From Dyella monticola (lineage in GTDB: Bacteria; Pseudomonadota; Gammaproteobacteria; Xanthomonadales; Rhodanobacteraceae): 64,000 bases of DNA. Below, in pieces: positions 8,935 to 15,780 of this stretch. Each line of letters starts with the position of its first letter. Within the stretch, counting starts at the first letter, position 1. A program made the position numbers and the translations under genes. Location of the stretch: assembly GCF_003363155.1 (NCBI RefSeq), contig NZ_QRBE01000004.1, forward strand, positions 96,003-160,002, in the 5' to 3' direction. The notes beneath the pieces were generated by a model. The model had not been told where the DNA came from, did not search any database, and saw nothing but the letters and a program-made list of their open reading frames with translations.

Positions 8935-9990
8935 TTATGTGTTCGGTGGTTTTTTCCGCTTGCGCGGCGAAGGGACCGCGCCGAGGTTTGCGCCGCAGGT
9001 TTCACGTACGACGATGTCGCATCCCAGCGTCTGCATCGATACCGACGTCGTGTCGGTCGGGTCCAGCAAGGCGGCAAGGCGCTCCAGCGCGATGCGACCT
9101 AAATCCGCGATACGCACCTGCACCGTGCTGAGCGGCGGCGTGACATATCGCGCTATCAGAATGTCGTCAAAGCCCGCCAATGCGATATCGCCCGGCACAT
9201 CGATGCCGGCTTCCTTGAATGCGTAGAGGCAGCCCACGGCCATCATGTCGTTGGCGGCGAAGACCGCATCCGGACGTTTCTTCTGGGCGATCAATTCGCG
9301 TCCCGCGCGATAGCCCGATTCCTCGGTGAAATCGCCGGCCACAATGTTGAGCGGTGCATCAGGTGCATGTTTGGCCATTGCAGCGCGGTAGCCCTTGTCG
9401 CGTTGCTGCGCATCGAAGTTACTCTTCGGGCCGGCAATGAAGGCGACGTGCTGCCGTCCGTGCTCGATCAGGTGCCGCACCATCGCGAGGGCGCCGGCGC
9501 GGCTGTCGATGTTGAGCACGGGAAAGCGCGTGCTTTTGACCGGACTTTCCAGCAATACCGCGGGCAAATTGGCGGGCAGATTTTCGCCGAGGAATGACGC
9601 ATCGACGAATTCAGAAAGAATCAGCATGCCGTCCACGCGACCGCGCATGGCGCGCACGGCGGCCGCCGCCGCTTCCACGCCGTCGTGCGAACTGGACACC
9701 AGCAGATGCAGCCCGCGCGCACGCGCCGCCAGATCGATGCCGCGAATGAGTTCGGAGAAGAATTCACCGTAGAGGTCCGGGAGCACGGCGCCGACGGTGT
9801 GCGTGCGTCCTGTGATCAGACTGCGCGCGGCGTTGTCGGGTACGTACTGCAGGCGTGCGGCCACCTCTCGCACGATTTTTTGCGTTTCAGGAGTCACGCC
9901 GCCCATACCGTTGAGCACGCGCGATACCGAGGCAACCGAGACCTTAGCCTCGCGCGCCACATCCTTGATGGTTGCGTTTTTGGTCGTCAT
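8935..9990 (-). CDS. LacI-family transcriptional regulator
   Basis: 351-residue repressor-type regulator. The helix-turn-helix (TIKDVAREAKVSVASVSRVLNG) starts at about residue 6, followed by the hinge helix and a periplasmic-binding-protein-like sensor with the family blocks VGAVLPDLYGEFF and DAVFAANDMMAVGC. The ATG at 9990 was chosen because the HTH begins directly after it; a longer upstream frame adds residues without homology. It is first in the minus-strand gene series, and two LacI-type half-palindromic sites lie 55-105 bp upstream. Autoregulation and control of the downstream receptor are therefore likely. The effector is unknown, presumably a sugar from the locus substrate. Confidence 0.93.
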   Translation of the reverse strand: MTTKNATIKDVAREAKVSVASVSRVLNGMGGVTPETQKIVREVAARLQYVPDNAARSLITGRTHTVGAVLPDLYGEFFSELIRGIDLAARARGLHLLVSSSHDGVEAAAAAVRAMRGRVDGMLILSEFVDASFLGENLPANLPAVLLESPVKSTRFPVLNIDSRAGALAMVRHLIEHGRQHVAFIAGPKSNFDAQQRDKGYRAAMAKHAPDAPLNIVAGDFTEESGYRAGRELIAQKKRPDAVFAANDMMAVGCLYAFKEAGIDVPGDIALAGFDDILIARYVTPPLSTVQVRIADLGRIALERLAALLDPTDTTSVSMQTLGCDIVVRETCGANLGAVPSPRKRKKPPNT

Positions 9991-10045
9991 CGAAAGCGTC
10001 CCCGCGGCAAAGTGATGACTGGCGGAATCCCAGCAGCGGCGCAAA

Positions 10046-10060
10046 CGTAAACGTTTTCAT
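10046..10060. promoter_or_regulatory. LacI-family operator candidate 1
   Basis: CGTAAACGTTTTCAT contains the palindrome AAACGTTT at 10049-10056 and closely follows the LacI/GalR pattern of an A/T-rich dyad around a central CG. It lies 56 bp upstream of the LacI gene start, where autoregulatory operators are commonly found. Confidence 0.55.
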
Positions 10061-10082
10061 GGCGGGTTGTAAAGGCATAGTT

Positions 10083-10094
10083 GGAAGCGCTTGC
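10083..10094. promoter_or_regulatory. LacI-family operator candidate 2
   Basis: GGAAGCGCTTGC has the central palindrome AAGCGCTT (10085-10092), another LacI/GalR-type half-site pair with a central CG. Its centre is about 36 bp from the first candidate. A pair allows cooperative binding or looping. Confidence 0.45.
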
Positions 10095-10305
10095 GCTGCA
10101 CTGCAAAAATCAGCAACGCCGCTCAGAGGGGGCAACTATCAGCGCGTGGCGTGGCGGTGGCGCTCCCGGCTCGGAGCGCATAGACGCGGCGACGCAACAT
10201 CGAGCCCTGCGTGCACGCACATCCGACGTTAAAGCGGCCGTGAAGAGCCTGTCGCGTGGGCGTGATGAGAGGGAGGACGCGCGTAAAGAGGGAAGCGTCG
10301 GTGCA

Positions 10306-10334
10306 TTGTGTGTCGCCCGTTTGGCGATACACAA
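10306..10334. other. Strong inverted repeat (12-bp arms, 5-base loop)
   Basis: The left arm TTGTGTGTCGCC pairs with the right arm GGCGATACACAA with one G-T type mismatch. It lies 64 bases beyond the stop codon of the isochorismatase-family gene. It could be part of a tandem terminator or an operator; no T-run follows on either strand. Confidence 0.45.
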
Positions 10335-10345
10335 CGCGCGCGCGA

Positions 10346-10382
10346 ATCACCCGACGCGCCGTCGATGCGCGCGCCGGGTGAT
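10346..10382 (-). terminator. Terminator-like stem-loop after the isochorismatase-family gene
   Basis: ATCACCCG and CGCGC on the left pair with GCGCG and CGGGTGAT on the right: a 14-position stem with one mismatch and a loop of about 8 bases. It starts 16 bases after the stop codon. The stem is very stable but lacks a U-tract, so it may instead protect the 3' end. Confidence 0.45.
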
Positions 10383-10397
10383 GGATATCGCGTGCTG

Positions 10398-10967
10398 TCA
10401 GCTCAACATATCGAGCACTTGCGCGGTACCGCGCACGCGCCCCAAGCGCGGAAAAATATTCTTGATGGCGAAGTCGTGGTGCTCGGCGCTGATGGCGCTC
10501 ATGGCGTCTTCGGCGAAGACGATGCCGAAGCCCAGCTCCCATGCATTGCGTGCGGTCGATTCCACGCCAATGTTGGTGGCGATGCCGCCGAGCACGATGT
10601 GCTCGATGCCGCGGCGACGCAACTGCAGTTCCAGGTCAGTGCCGTAGAACGCACCCCACTGCCGCTTGAGCACGCGGATGTCACTGTCGATGACGCCCAG
10701 CTCTTCGGGGAATTCCAGCCAGTCGGCGGGAAGGCTCCTGGCCGGTGGCGTCTGGTCGACGAGCTGGCGCAAGGCGTCGCCGCCATCGGCGGACCAACCC
10801 ACACGCACCATCACCACGGGCGAGCCCAGTTCGTGGAAGCGCCGGATCAGCCCGCCGGCTTTTTCCATGACCTGTGCCGCTGTGTGGGGGCCGCCCGCGA
10901 ACGATACGATACCCTTCTGCAGGTCAATAAGAACAAGCGCCGTGCGGCGCGGATCGAGCTTTTCCAC
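10398..10967 (-). CDS. Isochorismatase-family (cysteine-hydrolase fold) protein lacking the catalytic Cys
   Basis: 189-residue cytosolic protein of the isochorismatase/cysteine-hydrolase superfamily. The Asp of VLIDLQ and the Lys of VLKRQW match two members of the usual triad. At the cysteine position the block reads [12 protein letters not shown], with Gly where amidases and nicotinamidases have Cys. EntB/PhzD-type isochorismatases also lack this Cys, so a lyase or non-amidase reaction is possible; the substrate is unknown. The GTG at 10967 has GGAGAG about 7 bases upstream; longer starts would run into the divergent TetR gene. The divergent TetR regulator and shared palindromes suggest it is the regulated target. 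Confidence 0.85.
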   Translation of the reverse strand: MEKLDPRRTALVLIDLQKGIVSFAGGPHTAAQVMEKAGGLIRRFHELGSPVVMVRVGWSADGGDALRQLVDQTPPARSLPADWLEFPEELGVIDSDIRVLKRQWGAFYGTDLELQLRRRGIEHIVLGGIATNIGVESTARNAWELGFGIVFAEDAMSAISAEHHDFAIKNIFPRLGRVRGTAQVLDMLS

Positions 10968-10990
10968 AACATTCTCTCCGATCGCGTAAA

Positions 10991-11006
10991 GTGAGGATAT
11001 CCTCAC
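10991..11006. promoter_or_regulatory. Perfect 16-bp palindrome, TetR operator candidate 1
   Basis: GTGAGGATATCCTCAC is a perfect palindrome between the divergent isochorismatase-family gene (start 10967) and the TetR gene (start 11017). Size, symmetry and position fit a TetR-family dimer site controlling both genes. Confidence 0.8.
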
Positions 11007-11016
11007 CTTGGAGTTT

Positions 11017-11032
11017 ATGAGGATGCCCTCAC
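11017..11032. promoter_or_regulatory. Imperfect copy of the palindrome overlapping the TetR start, operator candidate 2
   Basis: ATGAGGATGCCCTCAC matches the perfect palindrome at 10991-11006 in 13 of 16 positions. The centres are 26 bp apart. The site includes the start codons of the TetR gene, so binding here would block its own expression directly. Confidence 0.65.
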
Positions 11033-11637
11033 AAAAATCAACGGACGTCCGGCGCAAGCCGCAACGCCAACGTGGTCATGAACGCGTCGCCGCGCTGCTG
11101 GACGCCGCCGGCGCGTGCTTTGTCGAAAAAGGCTACGAAGGCACGACGATGACCGAGGTTGCCGCACGTGCGGGCGCGGCGATCGGTTCGCTGTATCAGT
11201 TCTTCCCCACCAAGGAGGCGCTGGCGCGCGCGCTGCTGGAGGAATACGCGCAAGCCGCGTACGAAGCGCTTGGCAAATTCGCGGACAAGGCGGCCGATTG
11301 GAGCACCGAGGAATGGGCTGAGCAGCTATGCGCATTCCTGATCACGATCCGCAAGCGCTATCCCGCTTTCGTACCGCTGGTGGAATCGGTACCCAAGCCT
11401 GCCGCCGACGGACTCAACATTCGTCGTCGCCTGCGCGCGCAATTGCAGAGCGTGCTCGCGCGCCGCGCACCGCATCGCTCCGATGAAGAAACCTACGCGG
11501 CCGCGGTGGTCGTGCAGCAGATGATGAAAGGCGCGGCGGCGATCCAGGCCGAGCCCGGCATGCCGGGTCGTCAAGCGGCGCTCGCGCAAATGCAACACGC
11601 CATGCAGCGCTATCTGCATGGCGTGTTCGCAGCGTAG
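11017..11637 (+). CDS. TetR/AcrR-family transcriptional regulator
   Basis: 206-residue regulator. The N-terminal HTH region reads [28 protein letters not shown] followed by [13 protein letters not shown], the family signature. The C-terminal helical domain presumably binds a ligand. Start options are TTG 11008, ATG 11017 and ATG 11023; the GGAG at 11010-11013 is closer to normal spacing for 11023, so the true start may be six bases downstream. It is divergent from the isochorismatase-family gene with two palindromic sites between or over the starts. It ends 6 bp before the convergent lipoprotein gene. Confidence 0.93.
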   Translation: MRMPSQKSTDVRRKPQRQRGHERVAALLDAAGACFVEKGYEGTTMTEVAARAGAAIGSLYQFFPTKEALARALLEEYAQAAYEALGKFADKAADWSTEEWAEQLCAFLITIRKRYPAFVPLVESVPKPAADGLNIRRRLRAQLQSVLARRAPHRSDEETYAAAVVVQQMMKGAAAIQAEPGMPGRQAALAQMQHAMQRYLHGVFAA

Positions 11638-11643
11638 GCCAGA

Positions 11644-12075
11644 TCAGCCGCCCTTGGAGGGATAGGTCTGAAAACCGCCGCCCTGTTGGGGTGGTGGCGG
11701 CGGCTGCGTACCCGGGTTCTGCGGCGGCGGCGGTGGCGGTGCGTAGGGGTTCATCTGATGCGGGCCGCACGCATAGGCTTCCCATGGTTGGGAACCGTCC
11801 ACCGGATCGCCCAGTGGCTTGATGGTGTCCGCATGCATGCTCACGGCACTGTTGCGCGCCTGCACTTGCAGCTCATCGCGTACCTTGATGTCGTTGCGGT
11901 CGACCGGGCCCACGCGGCTCATCACCGAGACCGTGATCTTGCCCAAGTCGCGACAGCCAGTCACATCTCCGCTCCACACCGTGCGGATGTCGTTCGATCC
12001 GGGAACCGGATCGATCCCCCAGGTACAACCGCCGAGCAGCACCAAGGGTGCGAGCAGCAGCAGAGTCTTGCGCAT
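11644..12075 (-). CDS. Small lipoprotein with proline-rich C-terminus (DUF4156-like)
   Basis: 143-residue predicted lipoprotein. The signal sequence MRKTLLLLAPLVLLGGC ends in a lipobox (LGGC), so Cys17 should be lipidated. The mature part contains GDVTGCRDLGKITVSVMS, similar to short DUF4156-type lipoproteins, and ends in a Pro/Gln/Gly tail with runs of six and five prolines that could span the peptidoglycan or be disordered. The ATG at 12075 has GGAGC 5 bases upstream. Function unknown; no partner is evident in the neighbourhood. Confidence 0.85.
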   Translation of the reverse strand: MRKTLLLLAPLVLLGGCTWGIDPVPGSNDIRTVWSGDVTGCRDLGKITVSVMSRVGPVDRNDIKVRDELQVQARNSAVSMHADTIKPLGDPVDGSQPWEAYACGPHQMNPYAPPPPPPQNPGTQPPPPPQQGGGFQTYPSKGG

Positions 12076-12172
12076 AGGTAGCTCCATGACAGCACGAAAG
12101 AAAGGCGTTGCATCGACAACGGATCGTAACCCGTCAGCGTGTGCGATCGCCGAACGCCGGCTTAGCGCACGT

Positions 12173-12228
12173 GTGTCCATCGCTTGTGCGGACACTGTCC
12201 GATCCAGGGTGTCCGGTGTCCGCGGACA
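12173..12228 (+). promoter_or_regulatory. Cluster of (C/G)TGTC half-sites, candidate enhancer for a sigma-54 activator
   Basis: Four (C/G)TGTC elements face the same way at 12173-12177, 12195-12199, 12209-12213 and 12216-12220. TGTCCG/CGGACA hexamers occur five times in 12189-12228 and form two dyads: CGGACA-C-TGTCCG (12189-12201) and TGTCCGCGGACA (12217-12228). The cluster is about 70-125 bp upstream of the -24 element at 12295. The described PilR sites of Pseudomonas pilA are a tandem of four (C/G)TGTC elements, so an NtrC/PilR-type activator is the favoured reader. Confidence 0.65.
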
Positions 12229-12294
12229 ACGCTTTGTCGCCGATACTTTAACAAAAATCTTCTATCTATCAGTTACTTGCGAGCGATGACGAGG

Positions 12295-12311
12295 CTGGCA
12301 CGGGGATTGCT
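12295..12311 (+). promoter_or_regulatory. Sigma-54 (RpoN) promoter, -24/-12
   Basis: CTGGCACGGGGATTGCT matches the sigma-54 consensus YTGGCACGNNNNTTGCW at every specified position, with the GG at 12297-12298 and the GC at 12309-12310 in exact -24/-12 spacing. Transcription should start near 12322, about 43 bases before the first small peptide start at 12365. The region between lipoprotein and small peptides holds no gene. Confidence 0.85.
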
Positions 12312-12364
12312 GAGTAAAGCGCGAGGACATTCGGTCCCGTTCCTACTGAATCGGAGATATGGAC

Positions 12365-12571
12365 ATGAAATTCGAAGCACTGATCCTGCGTGGCCTGTTC
12401 GTGGCGTGCATAGCGGTCTGCGGCCTGATCCTGGCGGCCATGCTCGACGTCAGGCCCTCATCGGTCAACGTCGCGCCCGGCACATCGATTGCCACCTTGC
12501 TGATCTCGGCGCCCTCCACCTGCATGTTGCCCCTCGTCGACGACATGATCTGCGTACGCGCAGCGGGTTGA
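12365..12571 (+). CDS. Small hydrophobic peptide 1 of a tandem paralogous pair
   Basis: 68-residue protein, no family recognised. The N-terminus MKFEALILRGLF leads into a membrane segment at about 10-27 containing two Cys (VACIAVCGLILAAM), followed by a mostly hydrophobic C-terminal part with two further Cys. The start is decided by comparison: CGGAG lies 8 bases before this ATG exactly as before its paralogue, whereas an ATG six bases upstream overlaps that spacing. It is the first gene after the sigma-54 promoter. It resembles neither a pilin (no GFTLIE) nor a known toxin. Confidence 0.75.
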   Translation: MKFEALILRGLFVACIAVCGLILAAMLDVRPSSVNVAPGTSIATLLISAPSTCMLPLVDDMICVRAAG

Positions 12572-12607
12572 GCACAGTATTCGCTCAAGACTTACGGAGA
12601 TACGATC

Positions 12608-12784
12608 ATGAAATTCGAAAACCTCTTCCTGCGCGGTTTGTTTGGTGCCTGCGTGCTGATTTGCGGCTGGACGTTGGCCGCGATGGTAACGGCCAGCCCG
12701 GCTTCGTCGGCCACGGTGACGGCGAGCCACACCATCGCCGCCACCGCGAACGGCGCCCCGGCCCATGCGCGGATGGTTGGCTGA
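12608..12784 (+). CDS. Small hydrophobic peptide 2 of a tandem paralogous pair
   Basis: 58-residue protein whose first 27 residues are identical to peptide 1 at 18 positions (MKFENLFLRGLFGACVLICG against MKFEALILRGLFVACIAVCG). One membrane segment at about 9-27 is followed by an Ala/Ser/Thr-rich tail ending in Gly. The tail differs fully from its partner, so only the membrane part is conserved. The leader CGGAGATACGATC before the ATG copies that of peptide 1. No promoter is seen in the 36-bp gap, so both should come from the sigma-54 transcript. Function unknown. Confidence 0.75.
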   Translation: MKFENLFLRGLFGACVLICGWTLAAMVTASPASSATVTASHTIAATANGAPAHARMVG

Positions 12785-12823
12785 TCGCAGCACAAAACGG
12801 CCGCGCCATCCGATAATGGAGGC

Positions 12824-13294
12824 ATGCTGCATGTCATTCTCTTCCGCCCCGAAATACCGCCGAACACCGGCAACGTCATCCGGCTATGCGCCAATACAGG
12901 CGCTGCGCTGCATCTGATCCGCCCATTGGGCTTCGAACTGGACGACACGCGGCTCAAGCGCGCCGGCCTCGATTACCACGAATACGCGCGCGTCACGGTG
13001 CACGACGATCTCCAGGCGTGCCTGGCCGCTATCGGCCACCCGCGTGTCTTCGCATTCTCTACACGTGGCCGAACCTGGCATGTCGATGCGCGCTTCAGCG
13101 AAGGCGATGCGTTGCTGTTCGGCTGCGAAACCGCCGGACTGCCGGATGCGGTGCTGTCCGCGCTGCCACCCGAGCAGCGCTTGCGTCTGCCGATGCGGGC
13201 CGACAGCCGCAGCCTCAATCTCTCCAATAGCGTGGCCGTGGCGGTGTACGAAGCGTGGCGGCAGCTCGGTTTTCCCGGCGCGGTTGATCCGTGA
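12824..13294 (+). CDS. trmL: tRNA (cytidine(34)-2'-O)-methyltransferase TrmL
   Basis: 156-residue SPOUT-class methyltransferase that 2'-O-methylates the wobble base of certain tRNA-Leu isoacceptors using S-adenosylmethionine. The N-terminus [20 protein letters not shown] and the C-terminal knot motif [16 protein letters not shown] are family hallmarks, and length matches E. coli TrmL. The start fits the family N-terminus, yet the GGAGG is only one base before the ATG, an unusually tight spacing that may reduce expression. It is followed after 49 bp by ubiJ. Confidence 0.95.
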   Translation: MLHVILFRPEIPPNTGNVIRLCANTGAALHLIRPLGFELDDTRLKRAGLDYHEYARVTVHDDLQACLAAIGHPRVFAFSTRGRTWHVDARFSEGDALLFGCETAGLPDAVLSALPPEQRLRLPMRADSRSLNLSNSVAVAVYEAWRQLGFPGAVDP

Positions 13295-13343
13295 CGGCGC
13301 TAATTGAGGCCAGGGCCGGCGTGCAGCCGGCTACAATCGCAGC

Positions 13344-13994
13344 ATGACTGCCGCCGCCACCCCCAACCTGCTTCCCCAACCGCTGCGCAAAGTAGCCGGC
13401 CGCGCGCTGGAGACAGCGCTCAACCATGTGCTTGCGCTCGACCCGGAAAGCCGGTCCAAGCTTTCCGCTCTGCAAGGACGCAGCGTTCAACTGCAGTTGC
13501 AGGGGGTAGGCGTGGCGCTGGCCATCACGGTCGATGAGGGACGCTTGAACGTCGGGCCGGCTCCCGAAACCAGCGACCTGCGCGTAGCGGCGACGCCCGG
13601 GAGCCTGCTCTCGATGCTGTTTCGCCGACATAGCGAAAGCCTGCCGCCGGGCAAAGTGGACATCGCCGGCGACGCCGAACTGGCACGTCGCCTGGAAAAG
13701 TTGGCTAGCGGGTTTGCGCCGGATTTCGAGGAAGCCTTCGCCCGGGCTTTCGGTGATGTGCTCGGCGTGCCTTTGGCCAGGGCCGTGCGCAGCGCGTTGG
13801 TACACGCACGCGAGAGCGCAGCGCACCTCACCCAGGATGGCGCAGCGTGGTTGCGCGATGAAACGCGCCTCGCCGTAGCACCGGGTGAGATGGAAAGCTT
13901 TCTCGATGATGTGGACGCGTTGCGCGAACGCGCCGAACGCCTGGAAGCACGCCTGGCTCGCATCGAACGCACACAGCGGGGGTCACGCCCGTGA
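13344..13994 (+). CDS. ubiJ: Ubiquinone biosynthesis accessory factor UbiJ (SCP2 domain)
   Basis: 216-residue protein with an SCP2-like lipid-binding fold in the N-terminal half ([21 protein letters not shown]) and a charged helical C-terminus ([23 protein letters not shown]), the arrangement of UbiJ. UbiJ scaffolds the late aerobic ubiquinone enzymes with UbiK and binds isoprenoid intermediates. Its stop codon overlaps the ubiB start in a GTGA, so the pair is translationally coupled. ubiK lies about 10 kb downstream in this window. Confidence 0.9.
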   Translation: MTAAATPNLLPQPLRKVAGRALETALNHVLALDPESRSKLSALQGRSVQLQLQGVGVALAITVDEGRLNVGPAPETSDLRVAATPGSLLSMLFRRHSESLPPGKVDIAGDAELARRLEKLASGFAPDFEEAFARAFGDVLGVPLARAVRSALVHARESAAHLTQDGAAWLRDETRLAVAPGEMESFLDDVDALRERAERLEARLARIERTQRGSRP

Positions 13995-15637
13995 CGCCGT
14001 TAAAGGTCGTACCCGGGCTGCTGCGTGTTGCGGTGGTACTGCTGCGCTATCGGCTCGACGAACTGGTCGATGCCACGCACCTGTTTCGACCACTGAAGTT
14101 CGTGCGCCCGTTTTTGGGACGCCCGGTGGTGGATGTGCGCCCCCTTTCGCGCGGTGCGCGCATCCGCCTGGCGCTCAATGAATTGGGCCCGATCTTCGTA
14201 AAGGCCGGCCAGATACTCTCGACGCGACGCGATCTGGTGCCCGGTGACATCGCCGACGAACTATCGCTGCTGCAAGATCAAGTACCGCCTTTTCCCGGCG
14301 AAGAGGCGCGCGCCACGATCGAGCGTGAGCTGAAGCGGCCGATCAACGCGCTCTATGCCAGCTTCGATCCGGTGCCGCTGGCTTCGGCGTCCATCTCGCA
14401 AGTGCATGCCGCAACACTGGAAGACGGTCGCTCAGTGGTCGTGAAGGTGCTGCGTCCGAAGATCAACGAACGCATCGCGCGCGACGTCAGCCTGCTGCAT
14501 TCGCTGGGTCAACTGGCACAGCGCTGGCATCCCAACGCCGACAAGATCCGTCCGCTCGACGTGGTGAATGAAGTCGAGAAAATGCTCGAAAACGAGCTGG
14601 ATCTGCAGCGCGAAGGCGCGAACGCCAGCTTGCTGCGTCGCAATTTCATCGGCGGCGTGGATCTGTACGTGCCGGAGGTGCATTGGGAACTCACCACCGC
14701 CAGCGTGCTGACGCTTGAGCGTGTATCGGGCATCTCCAGTGACGACATTGCTGCGATCGACGCGGCCGGCATCGATCGCAAGCGCCTTGCCGCCAAAGGT
14801 GTTCGCCTGTTCTACGAACAGGTATTTCGCGACAATTTTTTTCATGCGGACGCACATCCCGGAAACATCTGGGTGGACCCGTCCCGGGTGGAGGAGCCGC
14901 GTTTTATCGCGCTTGATTTCGGCATCATGGGTTCGCTGCCGGAGGCCGATCAATACTGGTTGGCGCAAAACTTCATCGCCTTGTTCGAGCGCGATTACGC
15001 GCGCATCGCCAAACTGCACGTGGATGCGGGATGGATGCCGGCGAACGTGCGCCTGGACGAACTGGAAGCGGCGGTGCGCACGGTGTGCGAGCCTTATTTC
15101 ACACGCCCGCTTTCACAGATTTCGCTTGCCGAGCTGGTGGTGAAGCTGTTCCAGACCGCACGCCGGTTCGAGCTTACGCTGCAGCCGCAATTGATCTTGC
15201 TGCAGAAAACCCTGCTCAACATCGAAGGCGTGGGCCGGCTGCTCGATCCGGATATCGATATCTGGGCGGTGGCGCATCCCGTGCTCAAGCGCATCCTGCA
15301 GGAACGCTACAGCTTGCGGCGCACGCTGCGCGAAATTCGCAAGCGCATTCCCGAATGGTTCCACAACGCACCGCAATGGCCCGATCTGGCGCGCGACGCG
15401 ATGCGCCAGATCGCCGCTGGCGAGCAGAAGCTGATGCATGATGCCAACCATCTTATGCATCAGCGTCGTCTCGTGCGGCGCATGCTGGAGGTGATAGGCA
15501 GCGCCATGCTGGGTACCTCCTTGTTGGTGTGCGCCACCGTGATGTGGACGTTCGGCCAACCGCATACACCCGTGCTGCCATTGGCGATGGGAGTCGTGGG
15601 GGTGCTCTCGTTCGTGTTTGGCTGGATGCGGCGGTAG
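13991..15637 (+). CDS. ubiB: Ubiquinone biosynthesis ABC1-family kinase-like protein UbiB
   Basis: 548-residue membrane-associated atypical kinase/ATPase needed for ubiquinone synthesis. The diagnostic KxGQ motif is at 71-74 (KAGQ). The lysine of VVVKVLRP, the ExD-type segment [10 protein letters not shown], the HADAHPGN loop and the metal-binding DFG of ALDFGIMG follow in order. Two transmembrane helices close the protein ([18 protein letters not shown] and [18 protein letters not shown]). It starts with GTG overlapping the ubiJ stop. Length is typical. Confidence 0.95.
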   Translation: MTPLKVVPGLLRVAVVLLRYRLDELVDATHLFRPLKFVRPFLGRPVVDVRPLSRGARIRLALNELGPIFVKAGQILSTRRDLVPGDIADELSLLQDQVPPFPGEEARATIERELKRPINALYASFDPVPLASASISQVHAATLEDGRSVVVKVLRPKINERIARDVSLLHSLGQLAQRWHPNADKIRPLDVVNEVEKMLENELDLQREGANASLLRRNFIGGVDLYVPEVHWELTTASVLTLERVSGISSDDIAAIDAAGIDRKRLAAKGVRLFYEQVFRDNFFHADAHPGNIWVDPSRVEEPRFIALDFGIMGSLPEADQYWLAQNFIALFERDYARIAKLHVDAGWMPANVRLDELEAAVRTVCEPYFTRPLSQISLAELVVKLFQTARRFELTLQPQLILLQKTLLNIEGVGRLLDPDIDIWAVAHPVLKRILQERYSLRRTLREIRKRIPEWFHNAPQWPDLARDAMRQIAAGEQKLMHDANHLMHQRRLVRRMLEVIGSAMLGTSLLVCATVMWTFGQPHTPVLPLAMGVVGVLSFVFGWMRR

Positions 15638-15780
15638 TACGCGAGTCGGCGGCGAAGTGCCAACGCTGCACGTGGATTCAAAAATCTGCCTCACGACAAT
15701 GTCTTGCGAACATGGATCGTGAAATGTGTCTTCCCCGGCTAGCAATGGGCGAAGGCCGCAATGACGAGCAAGGCCCTCCC

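Larger units (their letters stand above)
9991..10397. other. 407-bp gene-free region between LacI gene and isochorismatase-family gene
   Basis: It holds no convincing gene. It contains two LacI-type operator candidates (10046-10060 and 10083-10094) near the LacI start and two strong stem-loops (10306-10334 and 10346-10382) near the 3' end of the isochorismatase-family gene. The middle is GC-rich and shows nothing recognisable. Short open frames here look like chance frames in GC-rich DNA. Confidence 0.6.

Noticed and set aside
10968-11057. N-terminal extension of the isochorismatase-family protein to 11057
   Set aside because: It would overlap the divergent TetR gene and both palindromes, and has no homology; the GTG at 10967 has a good GGAGAG site.
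12184-12816. 210-codon plus-strand frame across the sigma-54 region
   Set aside because: It overlaps the promoter, enhancer cluster and both small peptide genes in another frame and shows no domain or ribosome site.
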